A stretch of 46,626 nucleotides of DNA from an uncultured bacterium (GTDB taxonomy: Bacteria > Spirochaetota > Spirochaetia > Sphaerochaetales > Sphaerochaetaceae), in NCBI GenBank assembly GCA_905215015.1, contig CAJMOS010000008.1, positions 1-46,626 of the forward strand. Reading direction: 5' to 3'. Positions 40,717-46,626 of this stretch are shown in pieces (position 1 is the stretch's first letter; each line of letters starts with the position of its first letter). The notes under the pieces are model-generated. The model was not told where the DNA came from. It made no database searches and worked only from the letters and a program-made list of their open reading frames with translations. The position numbers and the translations under genes were made by a program.

Positions 40717-41532
40717 ATTGATTGCCGTCTGGTGCTGAGCGACGTCGACGGGACGCTCGCCTATGAGAAGTCGTTGGTTTCCGAGGAAAACAGGAAATGG
40801 ATCGCCAAGCTGGTGAACGAAAAGCACATCCCCTTCGCGCTGGTCAGCGGGAGGATGCGTAGCGGAATCGCCGCCATCGCCTCCCAGATTCCCGCTCCGG
40901 TGGCGATTTGCGCTTTCAACGGCGGTTACGTCGAGGTTGACGGCAAGCCGATCCACCAGGAGTTCATGGACTACGACCTTGCCCTTGAGGTTGTCCGCAT
41001 CTCCCACCGCTACGGCGTCGAGTGCGTGCTTTTCGATTTGGACGAGTGGTACGCCGAGAAGGGCGGGCGCCTGTACGACATCCAGGCCTCCCTCTACGGC
41101 TTCGGCGGGCATGCGGTCGACTTGGAGGAGACGCTCGCTGAATGGAAACGGACCCGCCATCCCCTTTACAAGTGCATCCCCAAGACGCAGGACCCCGCAA
41201 GAGCCACCATGCTCCGTGGCGTGATCCAAAAGGAGATGGGGGACAGGATTTCGGTCTACAATTCCTCGCCCTTCGTGGTCGAGACGGTCAAGAAAGGAGT
41301 CGACAAGGCCAATGTGGTCCGGATCCTTTCCGACTACTATCAGGTCACCCCGGGTCAAGTGATGGCTTTCGGGGACTACGACAACGACATCGGCATGCTC
41401 AAGGCGTCCGGTTACGGGATAGCCATGGGCAACGGGCTCGATTCCGTGAAGCGGGTGGCCCGCTTCGTGACGGACACCAACACGAATGACGGAGTCGCCA
41501 AGGCAATCCGGAAATATATGTTCGAGGAATAG
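40714..41532 (+). CDS. HAD-superfamily phosphatase, Cof type
   Basis: A 272-residue hydrolase. D10 and D12 in LSDVDGTLAYEK are the nucleophile and acid; LVSGRM gives motif II, KGVDKANVV the lysine motif, and FGDYDNDIGMLKASGYGIAMGNG motif IV. The inserted cap domain is of the Cof (C2) type. Such enzymes dephosphorylate sugar phosphates or flavin precursors; the substrate cannot be named. It is followed after three bases by the GGT-like gene. Confidence 0.9.
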   Translation: MIDCRLVLSDVDGTLAYEKSLVSEENRKWIAKLVNEKHIPFALVSGRMRSGIAAIASQIPAPVAICAFNGGYVEVDGKPIHQEFMDYDLALEVVRISHRYGVECVLFDLDEWYAEKGGRLYDIQASLYGFGGHAVDLEETLAEWKRTRHPLYKCIPKTQDPARATMLRGVIQKEMGDRISVYNSSPFVVETVKKGVDKANVVRILSDYYQVTPGQVMAFGDYDNDIGMLKASGYGIAMGNGLDSVKRVARFVTDTNTNDGVAKAIRKYMFEE

Positions 41533-41535
41533 GAA

Positions 41536-43134
41536 ATGGACGTTTGCACCTATCGGTACCCTTCCCGGCGGAGCGTGGTGTTTGGCACGCGCGGCATGGT
41601 CTGCACCTCGCAGCCGCTGGCAGCCCAGGCAGGGCTGGCGATGTTGCGCAAAGGCGGGAACGCCATGGACGCCGCGGTCGCCACCGCCGCCTGCATGACA
41701 GTCCTGGAGCCGACGAGCAACGGACTGGGCAGCGACGCGTTCGCGATCGTCTACAGCGCCAAGGACCACAAGCTCCATGGGCTGAATGCCAGCGGACCGG
41801 CTCCGATGGCGCTCGACATGGAGAGGATCCGGGCCCTGAGGACGATTCCCAAACGAGGCTGGATTCCGGTCACGGTACCAGGCGCTCCAGGCGCTTGGGC
41901 GGCCATTTCCTCTCGTTTCGGCCACCTGCCCTTCGAGGAGCTTTTCTCAAGCGCTATCGATTACGCCAAGAATGGATATCCGTTGCAACCGGTGACCAGC
42001 CAGCTCTGGGAGGAATCCTTTGACGAGTTCCGGAGGACGTTGACCGACTCCTGCTTCCGGTTCTGGTTCGAGACTTTCGCCACGGAGAGTGGAGCGCCCC
42101 GGGCGGGAAGTGTCGTCAGGCTTCCCGACCACGCCCGTTCCTTGTCGTCGATTGCCGAAAGCAAGGGAGAGTCCTTCTACCGGGGAGAGCTCGCCAAGCG
42201 TATCGATGCCTTCTCCCGTGAGAGCGGCGGGTATCTCCGCTACGAGGACCTGGCGGCCTACCGCCCCCAGTGGGTCGACCCGATTTCCGCGGACTACCGT
42301 GGCTACCAGGTCTGGGAAATTCCACCCAACGGCCATGGCATCGTCGCCTTGATGGCTCTGCGGATGCTTTCCGGCTTCTCCTTCAGGGAGCGGGATACCG
42401 TCGATACCCTGCATCGGCAGATCGAGGCGTTGAAGCTTGCCTTCAGCGACGCCAAGCGGTATGTGGCCGACCCACGGTACATGAAGGTGAAGGTGGAGGA
42501 ACTGCTTGGCGACGACTATATGTCCCGAAGAAGAAGCATGATTGGCCGAAAGGCCCTGGATCCCGAGCCGGGCAATCCTGCCAGCGGGGATACCATCTAC
42601 CTGTGCACGGCGGACGGCGAGGGCAACATGGTCAGCTACATCCAGTCCAACTACATGGGCTTCGGCAGCGGCCTGGTCGTCCCCCATACCGGTATCGCCC
42701 TGCAGAACAGGGGATGCAACTTCTCCCTTGACCCTGCCATGGAGAACTGCATGGCCCCCGGCAAGAGACCTTACCACACGATCATTCCCGGCTTTCTGAC
42801 CAAGGATGGAGACCCGGTCGGCCCCTTCGGTGTGATGGGGGGATTCATGCAGCCTCAGGGACATCTCCAGGTGGTGGCCAACCTGGTCGACTTCGCCATG
42901 AACCCCCAAGAGGCGCTGGACGCCCCTCGCTGGCAGTGGACCGGAGACAGACGGGTGGAGATGGAAAAGGCCTTCAGTTCTGAAATCATCGAAGGTCTCC
43001 GCGGAAGGGGACACGAGATTGTGGTCGTCCCCCACGGAAGGGAGATGGGCCGGGGGCAGGTCATCTGGCGCTATGGGGATGCTTTGATGGGGGCGACCGA
43101 GCCCCGGGCGGATGGAATGGCCGCGGCGTATTGA
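41536..43134 (+). CDS. Gamma-glutamyltransferase family protein (Ntn hydrolase), without signal peptide
   Basis: A 532-residue protein. The N-terminal half has the family's GNAMDAAVATAACMTVLEPTSNG; the predicted self-cleavage and catalytic threonine is T353 in GDTIYLCTADGEGNMVS, followed by SNYMGFGSG and IALQNRG. Classical GGTs are exported and show a TTH motif; this branch has DTIY and no signal peptide, so it is probably cytoplasmic with another gamma-glutamyl or acyl substrate. It is co-transcribed with the HAD phosphatase (GAGGAATAGGA before the start). Confidence 0.88.
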   Translation: MDVCTYRYPSRRSVVFGTRGMVCTSQPLAAQAGLAMLRKGGNAMDAAVATAACMTVLEPTSNGLGSDAFAIVYSAKDHKLHGLNASGPAPMALDMERIRALRTIPKRGWIPVTVPGAPGAWAAISSRFGHLPFEELFSSAIDYAKNGYPLQPVTSQLWEESFDEFRRTLTDSCFRFWFETFATESGAPRAGSVVRLPDHARSLSSIAESKGESFYRGELAKRIDAFSRESGGYLRYEDLAAYRPQWVDPISADYRGYQVWEIPPNGHGIVALMALRMLSGFSFRERDTVDTLHRQIEALKLAFSDAKRYVADPRYMKVKVEELLGDDYMSRRRSMIGRKALDPEPGNPASGDTIYLCTADGEGNMVSYIQSNYMGFGSGLVVPHTGIALQNRGCNFSLDPAMENCMAPGKRPYHTIIPGFLTKDGDPVGPFGVMGGFMQPQGHLQVVANLVDFAMNPQEALDAPRWQWTGDRRVEMEKAFSSEIIEGLRGRGHEIVVVPHGREMGRGQVIWRYGDALMGATEPRADGMAAAY

Positions 43135-43161
43135 GCACCGGGAGGGCAAGCAAAAAAAGAA

Positions 43162-43207
43162 CAAGCGCCGGTCCTATGGGGGAGAACCGGCGCTTGCCAG
43201 AATTTTC
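43162..43207 (+). terminator. Terminator of the HAD-GGT operon
   Basis: A perfect 11-bp stem, CAAGCGCCGGT (43162-43172) with ACCGGCGCTTG (43186-43196), followed after a few bases by TTTT. Confidence 0.7.
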
Positions 43208-43226
43208 ATTCTAAAGGAGGTTGTTG

Positions 43227-43472
43227 ATGAAAAAACTTTTGCTTTGCTCTGACAAATACTATGCAAGAGCCGTGCCAATTTTCGTGAAAGGGGCCAAAAA
43301 GAGGGCTGAAGCCGGATTTTGGGGAGCCAGGAGACTCCATGCAAGGCTGAAGCTGCGCAAAATATGCCTGCTTCGGCGAAAACGGGTGTGCAGAAATTGC
43401 ACAAACGGAAAGTTTTTCACACTCGAGGCGAGAATATTCGTATCATGCTGGTATGAAATTGTTCCTGTATAG
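43227..43472 (+). CDS. Small basic protein of unknown function, doubtful
   Basis: An 81-residue frame with one of the best ribosome sites in the window, AAAGGAGG (43213-43220), seven bases before ATG. The product starts MKKLLLCSDKYYARAVPIFV and is then rich in Arg, Lys and Cys (KICLLRRKRVCRNC). It overlaps the next gene by 20 bases. It has no family I know. It may be a real small protein, a leader peptide for the dehydrogenase gene, or a chance frame. Confidence 0.4.
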   Translation: MKKLLLCSDKYYARAVPIFVKGAKKRAEAGFWGARRLHARLKLRKICLLRRKRVCRNCTNGKFFTLEARIFVSCWYEIVPV

Positions 43473-44439
43473 CTTGCGGGTCTACGACGAGAAGCCCATC
43501 TGCGAGGAGCTTGCCGTCCGGTATGGATGTTCGATCGGCTGCAGCAGCGAAGCCCCGTCCTTGCGGAACGCCAGCCTGGCGGAAGGCTACGACGCGATCA
43601 GCTTCACCGTCAGCACGATGGACAGGACGTTGCTCGAGTCTTTTGCCCGCATCGGGGTGCGCGCCATCATCTGCCGCTCGATCGGCTACGACCATGTCGA
43701 CCTGGAGGCGGCCGACGCGTTGGGGCTTTCCGTCTACCATGCCGCCTATCCGCCAGAAGGAGTGGCGGACTACGCGATCATGCTGGCGATGATGGGGCTG
43801 AGGAAGATGCCTCTGGTCATGAAGAAAAGCGCGGAAGGGGATTTCACCCTCCGTGGCCGCATCGGCCGGGCGCTGGGCGATGTCTCCGTGGGAGTGGTCG
43901 GCACCGGGCGGATCGGGCTGACTGTCCTGCGCCACCTTTCCGGCTTTGGTTCCTCGTTGTTCTATTGGAACAGAAAGCCGAATCCGGAGGCGGACAAGCT
44001 GGCCACCTATCTGGAGCTCGACAAGCTGTTGGCCGTCAGCGATGTGGTGACGCTCCACCTTGCCTCCAATCCACAGACCTTCCACCTGCTGGATGCCCGC
44101 CGCCTGGGGCTGATGAAGCCAGACGCCGTCCTGGTCAATACCGCCCGGGGACAGCTGGTCGACACCAGCGCGCTGATTGCCTCCTTGCAGGATGGTCGTC
44201 CTGGGTTCGCCCTGCTGGACGTACAGGAAGAGGAGGACGGCCTCTACTACTTCGACCGCAGGGGCGAGGAAATCCCTTACCCGGAGTACCGGAAGCTGCA
44301 GGCGATGGAGCAGGTGCTGCTCTCTCCCCATATCGCCTTCTACACCGAAGGCGATCTCCGGGCCGAGATCCAGAGCAACTTCGACGCCGCCCTCGCCTTC
44401 AGCCGTGGAGAGGAGTCTCCCTATCGGGTCCGCTTCTGA
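43453..44439 (+). CDS. D-lactate-dehydrogenase-like 2-hydroxyacid dehydrogenase (VanH/LdhA group)
   Basis: A 328-residue enzyme. The NAD motif is GVVGTGRIGLTVLRHLSGFG, the catalytic arginine is in NTARGQLVD, the glutamate in LLDVQEEEDG and the histidine in SPHIAFYTEGDLR. The layout, including PEGVADYAIMLAMMGLRK and the pair Y-F after the glutamate, is close to D-lactate dehydrogenases and VanH. No vanA or vanX neighbour is present, so fermentative D-lactate formation is the more likely role. TATCAT (43441-43446) ends six bases before its ATG and there is no Shine-Dalgarno. Confidence 0.9.
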   Translation: MKLFLYSLRVYDEKPICEELAVRYGCSIGCSSEAPSLRNASLAEGYDAISFTVSTMDRTLLESFARIGVRAIICRSIGYDHVDLEAADALGLSVYHAAYPPEGVADYAIMLAMMGLRKMPLVMKKSAEGDFTLRGRIGRALGDVSVGVVGTGRIGLTVLRHLSGFGSSLFYWNRKPNPEADKLATYLELDKLLAVSDVVTLHLASNPQTFHLLDARRLGLMKPDAVLVNTARGQLVDTSALIASLQDGRPGFALLDVQEEEDGLYYFDRRGEEIPYPEYRKLQAMEQVLLSPHIAFYTEGDLRAEIQSNFDAALAFSRGEESPYRVRF

Positions 44440-44468
44440 TTGACCTTTCGCGGAGTGGTGCCTACTTT
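44440..44468 (+). promoter_or_regulatory. Promoter of the rhomboid gene, leaderless type
   Basis: TTGACC (44440-44445), 17 bases, TACTTT (44463-44468), six bases, then ATG at 44475. Transcription would start at or next to the ATG. An AGGA lies only one or two bases before the ATG, too close to act normally. Confidence 0.6.
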
Positions 44469-44474
44469 TAGGAT

Positions 44475-45116
44475 ATGAACTGGTTCCGGAATACTCCAAG
44501 GTCCATGCGGACCCTTCGCTACACCCAGACGGGCATGACCGAGAAGCTGATTGTCGCCAACCTGGCGGTCTTCGTGCTTTGCGCGGCGATTCCCCGCCTG
44601 GAGTATTACCTTGCCATGATTCCCAGCTTTGTGCTTCATGGCTGGGTCTGGCAGCTCTTCACCTACATGTTCGTCCATGGGGGAGTGTCGCACATCTTCT
44701 TCAACATGCTTTCCCTGTACATCTTCGGGCGGGCGGTGGAGTACAAGCTGGGCTCGAACGAGTTCCTGCTCTTCTATCTGGTGGTCGGCCTCGGAAGCGG
44801 GATATTTTCTTTCCTGGTCTATGTGTTGATGGGGTGGAACGTGATTCTGGTGGGAGCCTCGGGGGCGATTTACGGGGTGTTGCTGCTCTTCGCGGTCTTC
44901 TATCCTTACGCCCGGATCTTCGTCTTCGGCCTGTTGCCGGTGCGGGCGCCGGTGCTGGTCGTGGTCTACACGGCCATCGAATTGTACAGCGAGGTCTTCG
45001 GCGCTCGTGGAGGAATCAGCCATCTGACCCATTTGGGTGGTTTGCTGATCGCCTACCTCTATTGCCTGGTCAGGCTCCGGATCAATCCGGTTCAGGTTTT
45101 CCGCGATTCCCGGTGA
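44475..45116 (+). CDS. Rhomboid-family intramembrane serine protease
   Basis: A 213-residue membrane protein with six hydrophobic segments. The rhomboid signatures are complete: HGGVSHIFFNM with H68, H73 and N77, the nucleophile S129 in VGASGAIYG and the catalytic H186 in SHLTHLGGL. It cleaves membrane proteins within the bilayer; its target is not apparent from the neighbours. Confidence 0.94.
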   Translation: MNWFRNTPRSMRTLRYTQTGMTEKLIVANLAVFVLCAAIPRLEYYLAMIPSFVLHGWVWQLFTYMFVHGGVSHIFFNMLSLYIFGRAVEYKLGSNEFLLFYLVVGLGSGIFSFLVYVLMGWNVILVGASGAIYGVLLLFAVFYPYARIFVFGLLPVRAPVLVVVYTAIELYSEVFGARGGISHLTHLGGLLIAYLYCLVRLRINPVQVFRDSR

Positions 45117-45200
45117 GGTTGTGGGGAAGAAAAAGTACTATTTTTCCCAATTTGTTTGTATACTGGAATTGGCCCCTTCCGGGAGCAAGGAGAGAGAAAG

Positions 45201-45713
45201 ATGGCTAAGAGTGTTGAGAGTCTGAACAAGGAATTGTTGAAAAAGGTCGTTTCGGCGACCAAGGGTTCTGAGATCAAGGCACTGCTGAAAGAGGGTGCCG
45301 ATGTACATGCCCAGAACGAATGGGGCATGACTCCTGTCATGCTCGCCGCCCAGTACAATCCGAACGTCAGCGTGCTGAAGGCCCTGCTGGAGGCTGGCGC
45401 CGACATTTTCGAGACGGAACCGAAGTACCGCTCCAACGCCTTGCATTTGGCGGCAAACAAGTCCTCCAGTCCGAAGATCATCGACACGCTGCTCGCTGCC
45501 GGTGCCGACCTGAACGCCCGCAACTACCTTGGCGAGACACCGTTGATCATGGCGGTCAACACCAACCCGGAGACCAGGATTGTCAGCGAGCTGATCAAGA
45601 AGGGTGCGGACATCAACGCCAGGGACTATCAGGGACACTCGGTGCTTGAGTATGCCAAGAGCCAGCAGCGTACCTATATCGTCAAGGAATTGAAGAAGCT
45701 CGGGGCCAACTGA
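45201..45713 (+). CDS. Ankyrin-repeat protein
   Basis: A 170-residue soluble protein made of about four to five ankyrin repeats, for example LLKEGADVHAQNEWGMTPVMLAA, LLAAGADLNARNYLGETPLIMAV and KKGADINARDYQGHSVLEYA. No signal peptide. It probably binds another protein; no partner is evident. The ATG at 45201 is chosen over the earlier in-frame start because AAGGAG lies just upstream. Confidence 0.93.
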   Translation: MAKSVESLNKELLKKVVSATKGSEIKALLKEGADVHAQNEWGMTPVMLAAQYNPNVSVLKALLEAGADIFETEPKYRSNALHLAANKSSSPKIIDTLLAAGADLNARNYLGETPLIMAVNTNPETRIVSELIKKGADINARDYQGHSVLEYAKSQQRTYIVKELKKLGAN

Positions 45714-45734
45714 GGTTCCTTCTTCACGATTATC

Positions 45735-45769
45735 CATCCAGGACCAGCTGTGTATGGTCCTGGATGTTT
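45735..45769 (+). terminator. Terminator after the ankyrin gene
   Basis: A perfect 12-bp stem, CATCCAGGACCA (45735-45746) with TGGTCCTGGATG (45755-45766), followed by TTTA. Confidence 0.7.
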
Positions 45770-45783
45770 AGTATCATAGAAGA

Positions 45784-46626
45784 ATGCGACATTTCTTGAA
45801 GTCCATGCTGTCCTTTTTACTGGAATTGCTGGTACTGGCCGCCAGCGCGTTCGCCTATGCCATGGCTTTCCCGAATTTCCTGGATGTCCAAGGATGGGGT
45901 TTCTTTGCCTTTTTCTCCTGGATTCCGGTCTTCTGGGTGATCAACCGGGCCAAATGGAAGACCGTCTGGTTCGAGGGGATGGCGTACGGCTTTGGCTTCT
46001 ATCTGGTCTACAATTACTGGTTGAGGACCTTCCACCCCTTGGCGATCCTGCTCGCCCCGACGCTGGAGTCCTTCCAATACATCCTGCTGTTCCTCGTGCT
46101 GAAGCTGGCCGGGACGGTGGGGGAGAAGCGTGGCTATCTTGTCCAGTCGTTGGTCTTCGTTGCCTACGAATACCTGACCCAGCAGGGCTTCCTCGCCTAT
46201 CCATACGGGAATATGGCCACCGCCATCTGGGCTTACCGGCCGCTGATCCAGATTGCCTCGATCGGAGGAGTGTGGGTCATCTGCTTCCTGATGGTTCTGC
46301 CACAGGCCTTCCTTGCCCAGAAGCACAAGGAGTGGAGTGGCTACCGGGTCGATATCGGCCTCTATGTCGGGGCGGTTTTCGCCTCGTTGCTCTTTGGTTT
46401 CTCCACAATCGCCTACTATGACGCCAAGGTGCCGGAGCGGGTTGTCCGCATCGCGGCTGTCCAGCATTCCGCAGACAGCTGGAAGGGCGGGTACGAGACC
46501 TACAAGGAAAACTACGAGACCCTGCGAGGATTCAGCCTGGAGGCGATGGCGGGGGAGCCCAAACCCGACATGGTCCTCTGGAGCGAGACCGCCTTCGTGC
46601 CCAGCGTCAGCTGGCACCTTGCCCAT
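45784..46626 (+). CDS. lnt: Apolipoprotein N-acyltransferase, N-terminal part (runs off the window)
   Basis: 281 codons are present with no stop. The N-terminal part has several membrane helices (AFAYAMAFPNFLDVQGWGFFAFFSWIPVFW and on), with the Lnt-type segment YEYLTQQGFLAYPYGNMA. The nitrilase-like catalytic domain begins at RIAAVQHS, and WSETAF should hold the catalytic glutamate; the lysine and cysteine lie beyond the end. Lnt adds the third acyl chain to lipoproteins, in line with the lipoprotein encoded at 3570. TATCAT (45772-45777) ends six bases before the ATG, another leaderless candidate. Confidence 0.93.
   Translation, partial: MRHFLKSMLSFLLELLVLAASAFAYAMAFPNFLDVQGWGFFAFFSWIPVFWVINRAKWKTVWFEGMAYGFGFYLVYNYWLRTFHPLAILLAPTLESFQYILLFLVLKLAGTVGEKRGYLVQSLVFVAYEYLTQQGFLAYPYGNMATAIWAYRPLIQIASIGGVWVICFLMVLPQAFLAQKHKEWSGYRVDIGLYVGAVFASLLFGFSTIAYYDAKVPERVVRIAAVQHSADSWKGGYETYKENYETLRGFSLEAMAGEPKPDMVLWSETAFVPSVSWHLAH

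Noticed and set aside
43453..44439. A vancomycin-resistance cluster
   Set aside because: Only the VanH-like dehydrogenase is present; neighbours are a GGT-like enzyme and a rhomboid protease.

Overview
The window looks like part of the chromosome of a free-living or gut-associated spirochaete close to Sphaerochaeta. That placement is an inference. It rests on the Cas9, which reads like the Sphaerochaeta Cas9 as I remember it, on a permissive spirochaete-type lipobox, and on the gene content. No rRNA or tRNA gene is visible.

Layout. 1-1.3 kb: the end of a tripartite tricarboxylate (TctA-type) transporter gene and a D-2-hydroxyacid dehydrogenase. 1.37-1.71 kb: a broken transposase tail. 1.8-9.6 kb: one tightly overlapping operon with two sugar ABC permeases, a binding lipoprotein, a YesM-type histidine kinase, a calcium-type beta-propeller (FG-GAP) protein and a YesN-type response regulator. 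9.9-10.5 kb: a frameshifted gene. 10.5-12.7 kb: divergent KDPG aldolase (fused to a VOC domain) and KDG kinase. 12.8-15.8 kb: glmS and a His/Cys-tailed unknown protein. 15.8-21.0 kb: uxaB-uxaA-uxaC and an IclR regulator on the minus strand. 21.2-24.3 kb: a very large LacI/kinase-like/AraC fusion regulator. 24.4 kb: a heavy-metal-associated (HMA) protein. 24.9-29.9 kb: a complete type II-C CRISPR-Cas locus (cas9, cas1, cas2, a minus-strand tracrRNA and a 3-repeat array). 30.0-32.9 kb: a purine nucleoside phosphorylase operon. 32.9-46.6 kb: mixed core genes, including a flavodoxin, GntR and ROK regulators, two secreted proteins, a candidate small RNA, htpG, mscS, rlmE, a HAD phosphatase, a GGT-like enzyme, a D-lactate-type dehydrogenase, a rhomboid, an ankyrin protein and the start of lnt.

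How it fits together. UxaC, UxaB, UxaA, KdgK and Eda form a full route from galacturonate to pyruvate and glyceraldehyde-3-phosphate. KdgR-like boxes sit in both control regions (21093-21107 and 11514-11528), and an IclR-family protein is encoded at the end of the uxa operon, so the two clusters are probably one regulon. The ABC/YesMN-like operon resembles systems for pectin-derived oligosaccharides and may feed this route.

Most notable. The CRISPR locus can be read almost to the base: the anti-repeat differs from the repeat almost only by changes that keep G-U pairing, it has its own promoter and terminator, and each repeat carries an extended -10 promoter. Separately, seven genes in the GC-rich part of the window have a TANNNT hexamer exactly six bases before ATG, with no or at most a poorly placed Shine-Dalgarno sequence, which suggests leaderless mRNAs. 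A candidate stand-alone small RNA with strong promoter and terminator lies at 35.8 kb. The 1-10 kb operon and the CRISPR locus are visibly more AT-rich than the rest and look acquired.
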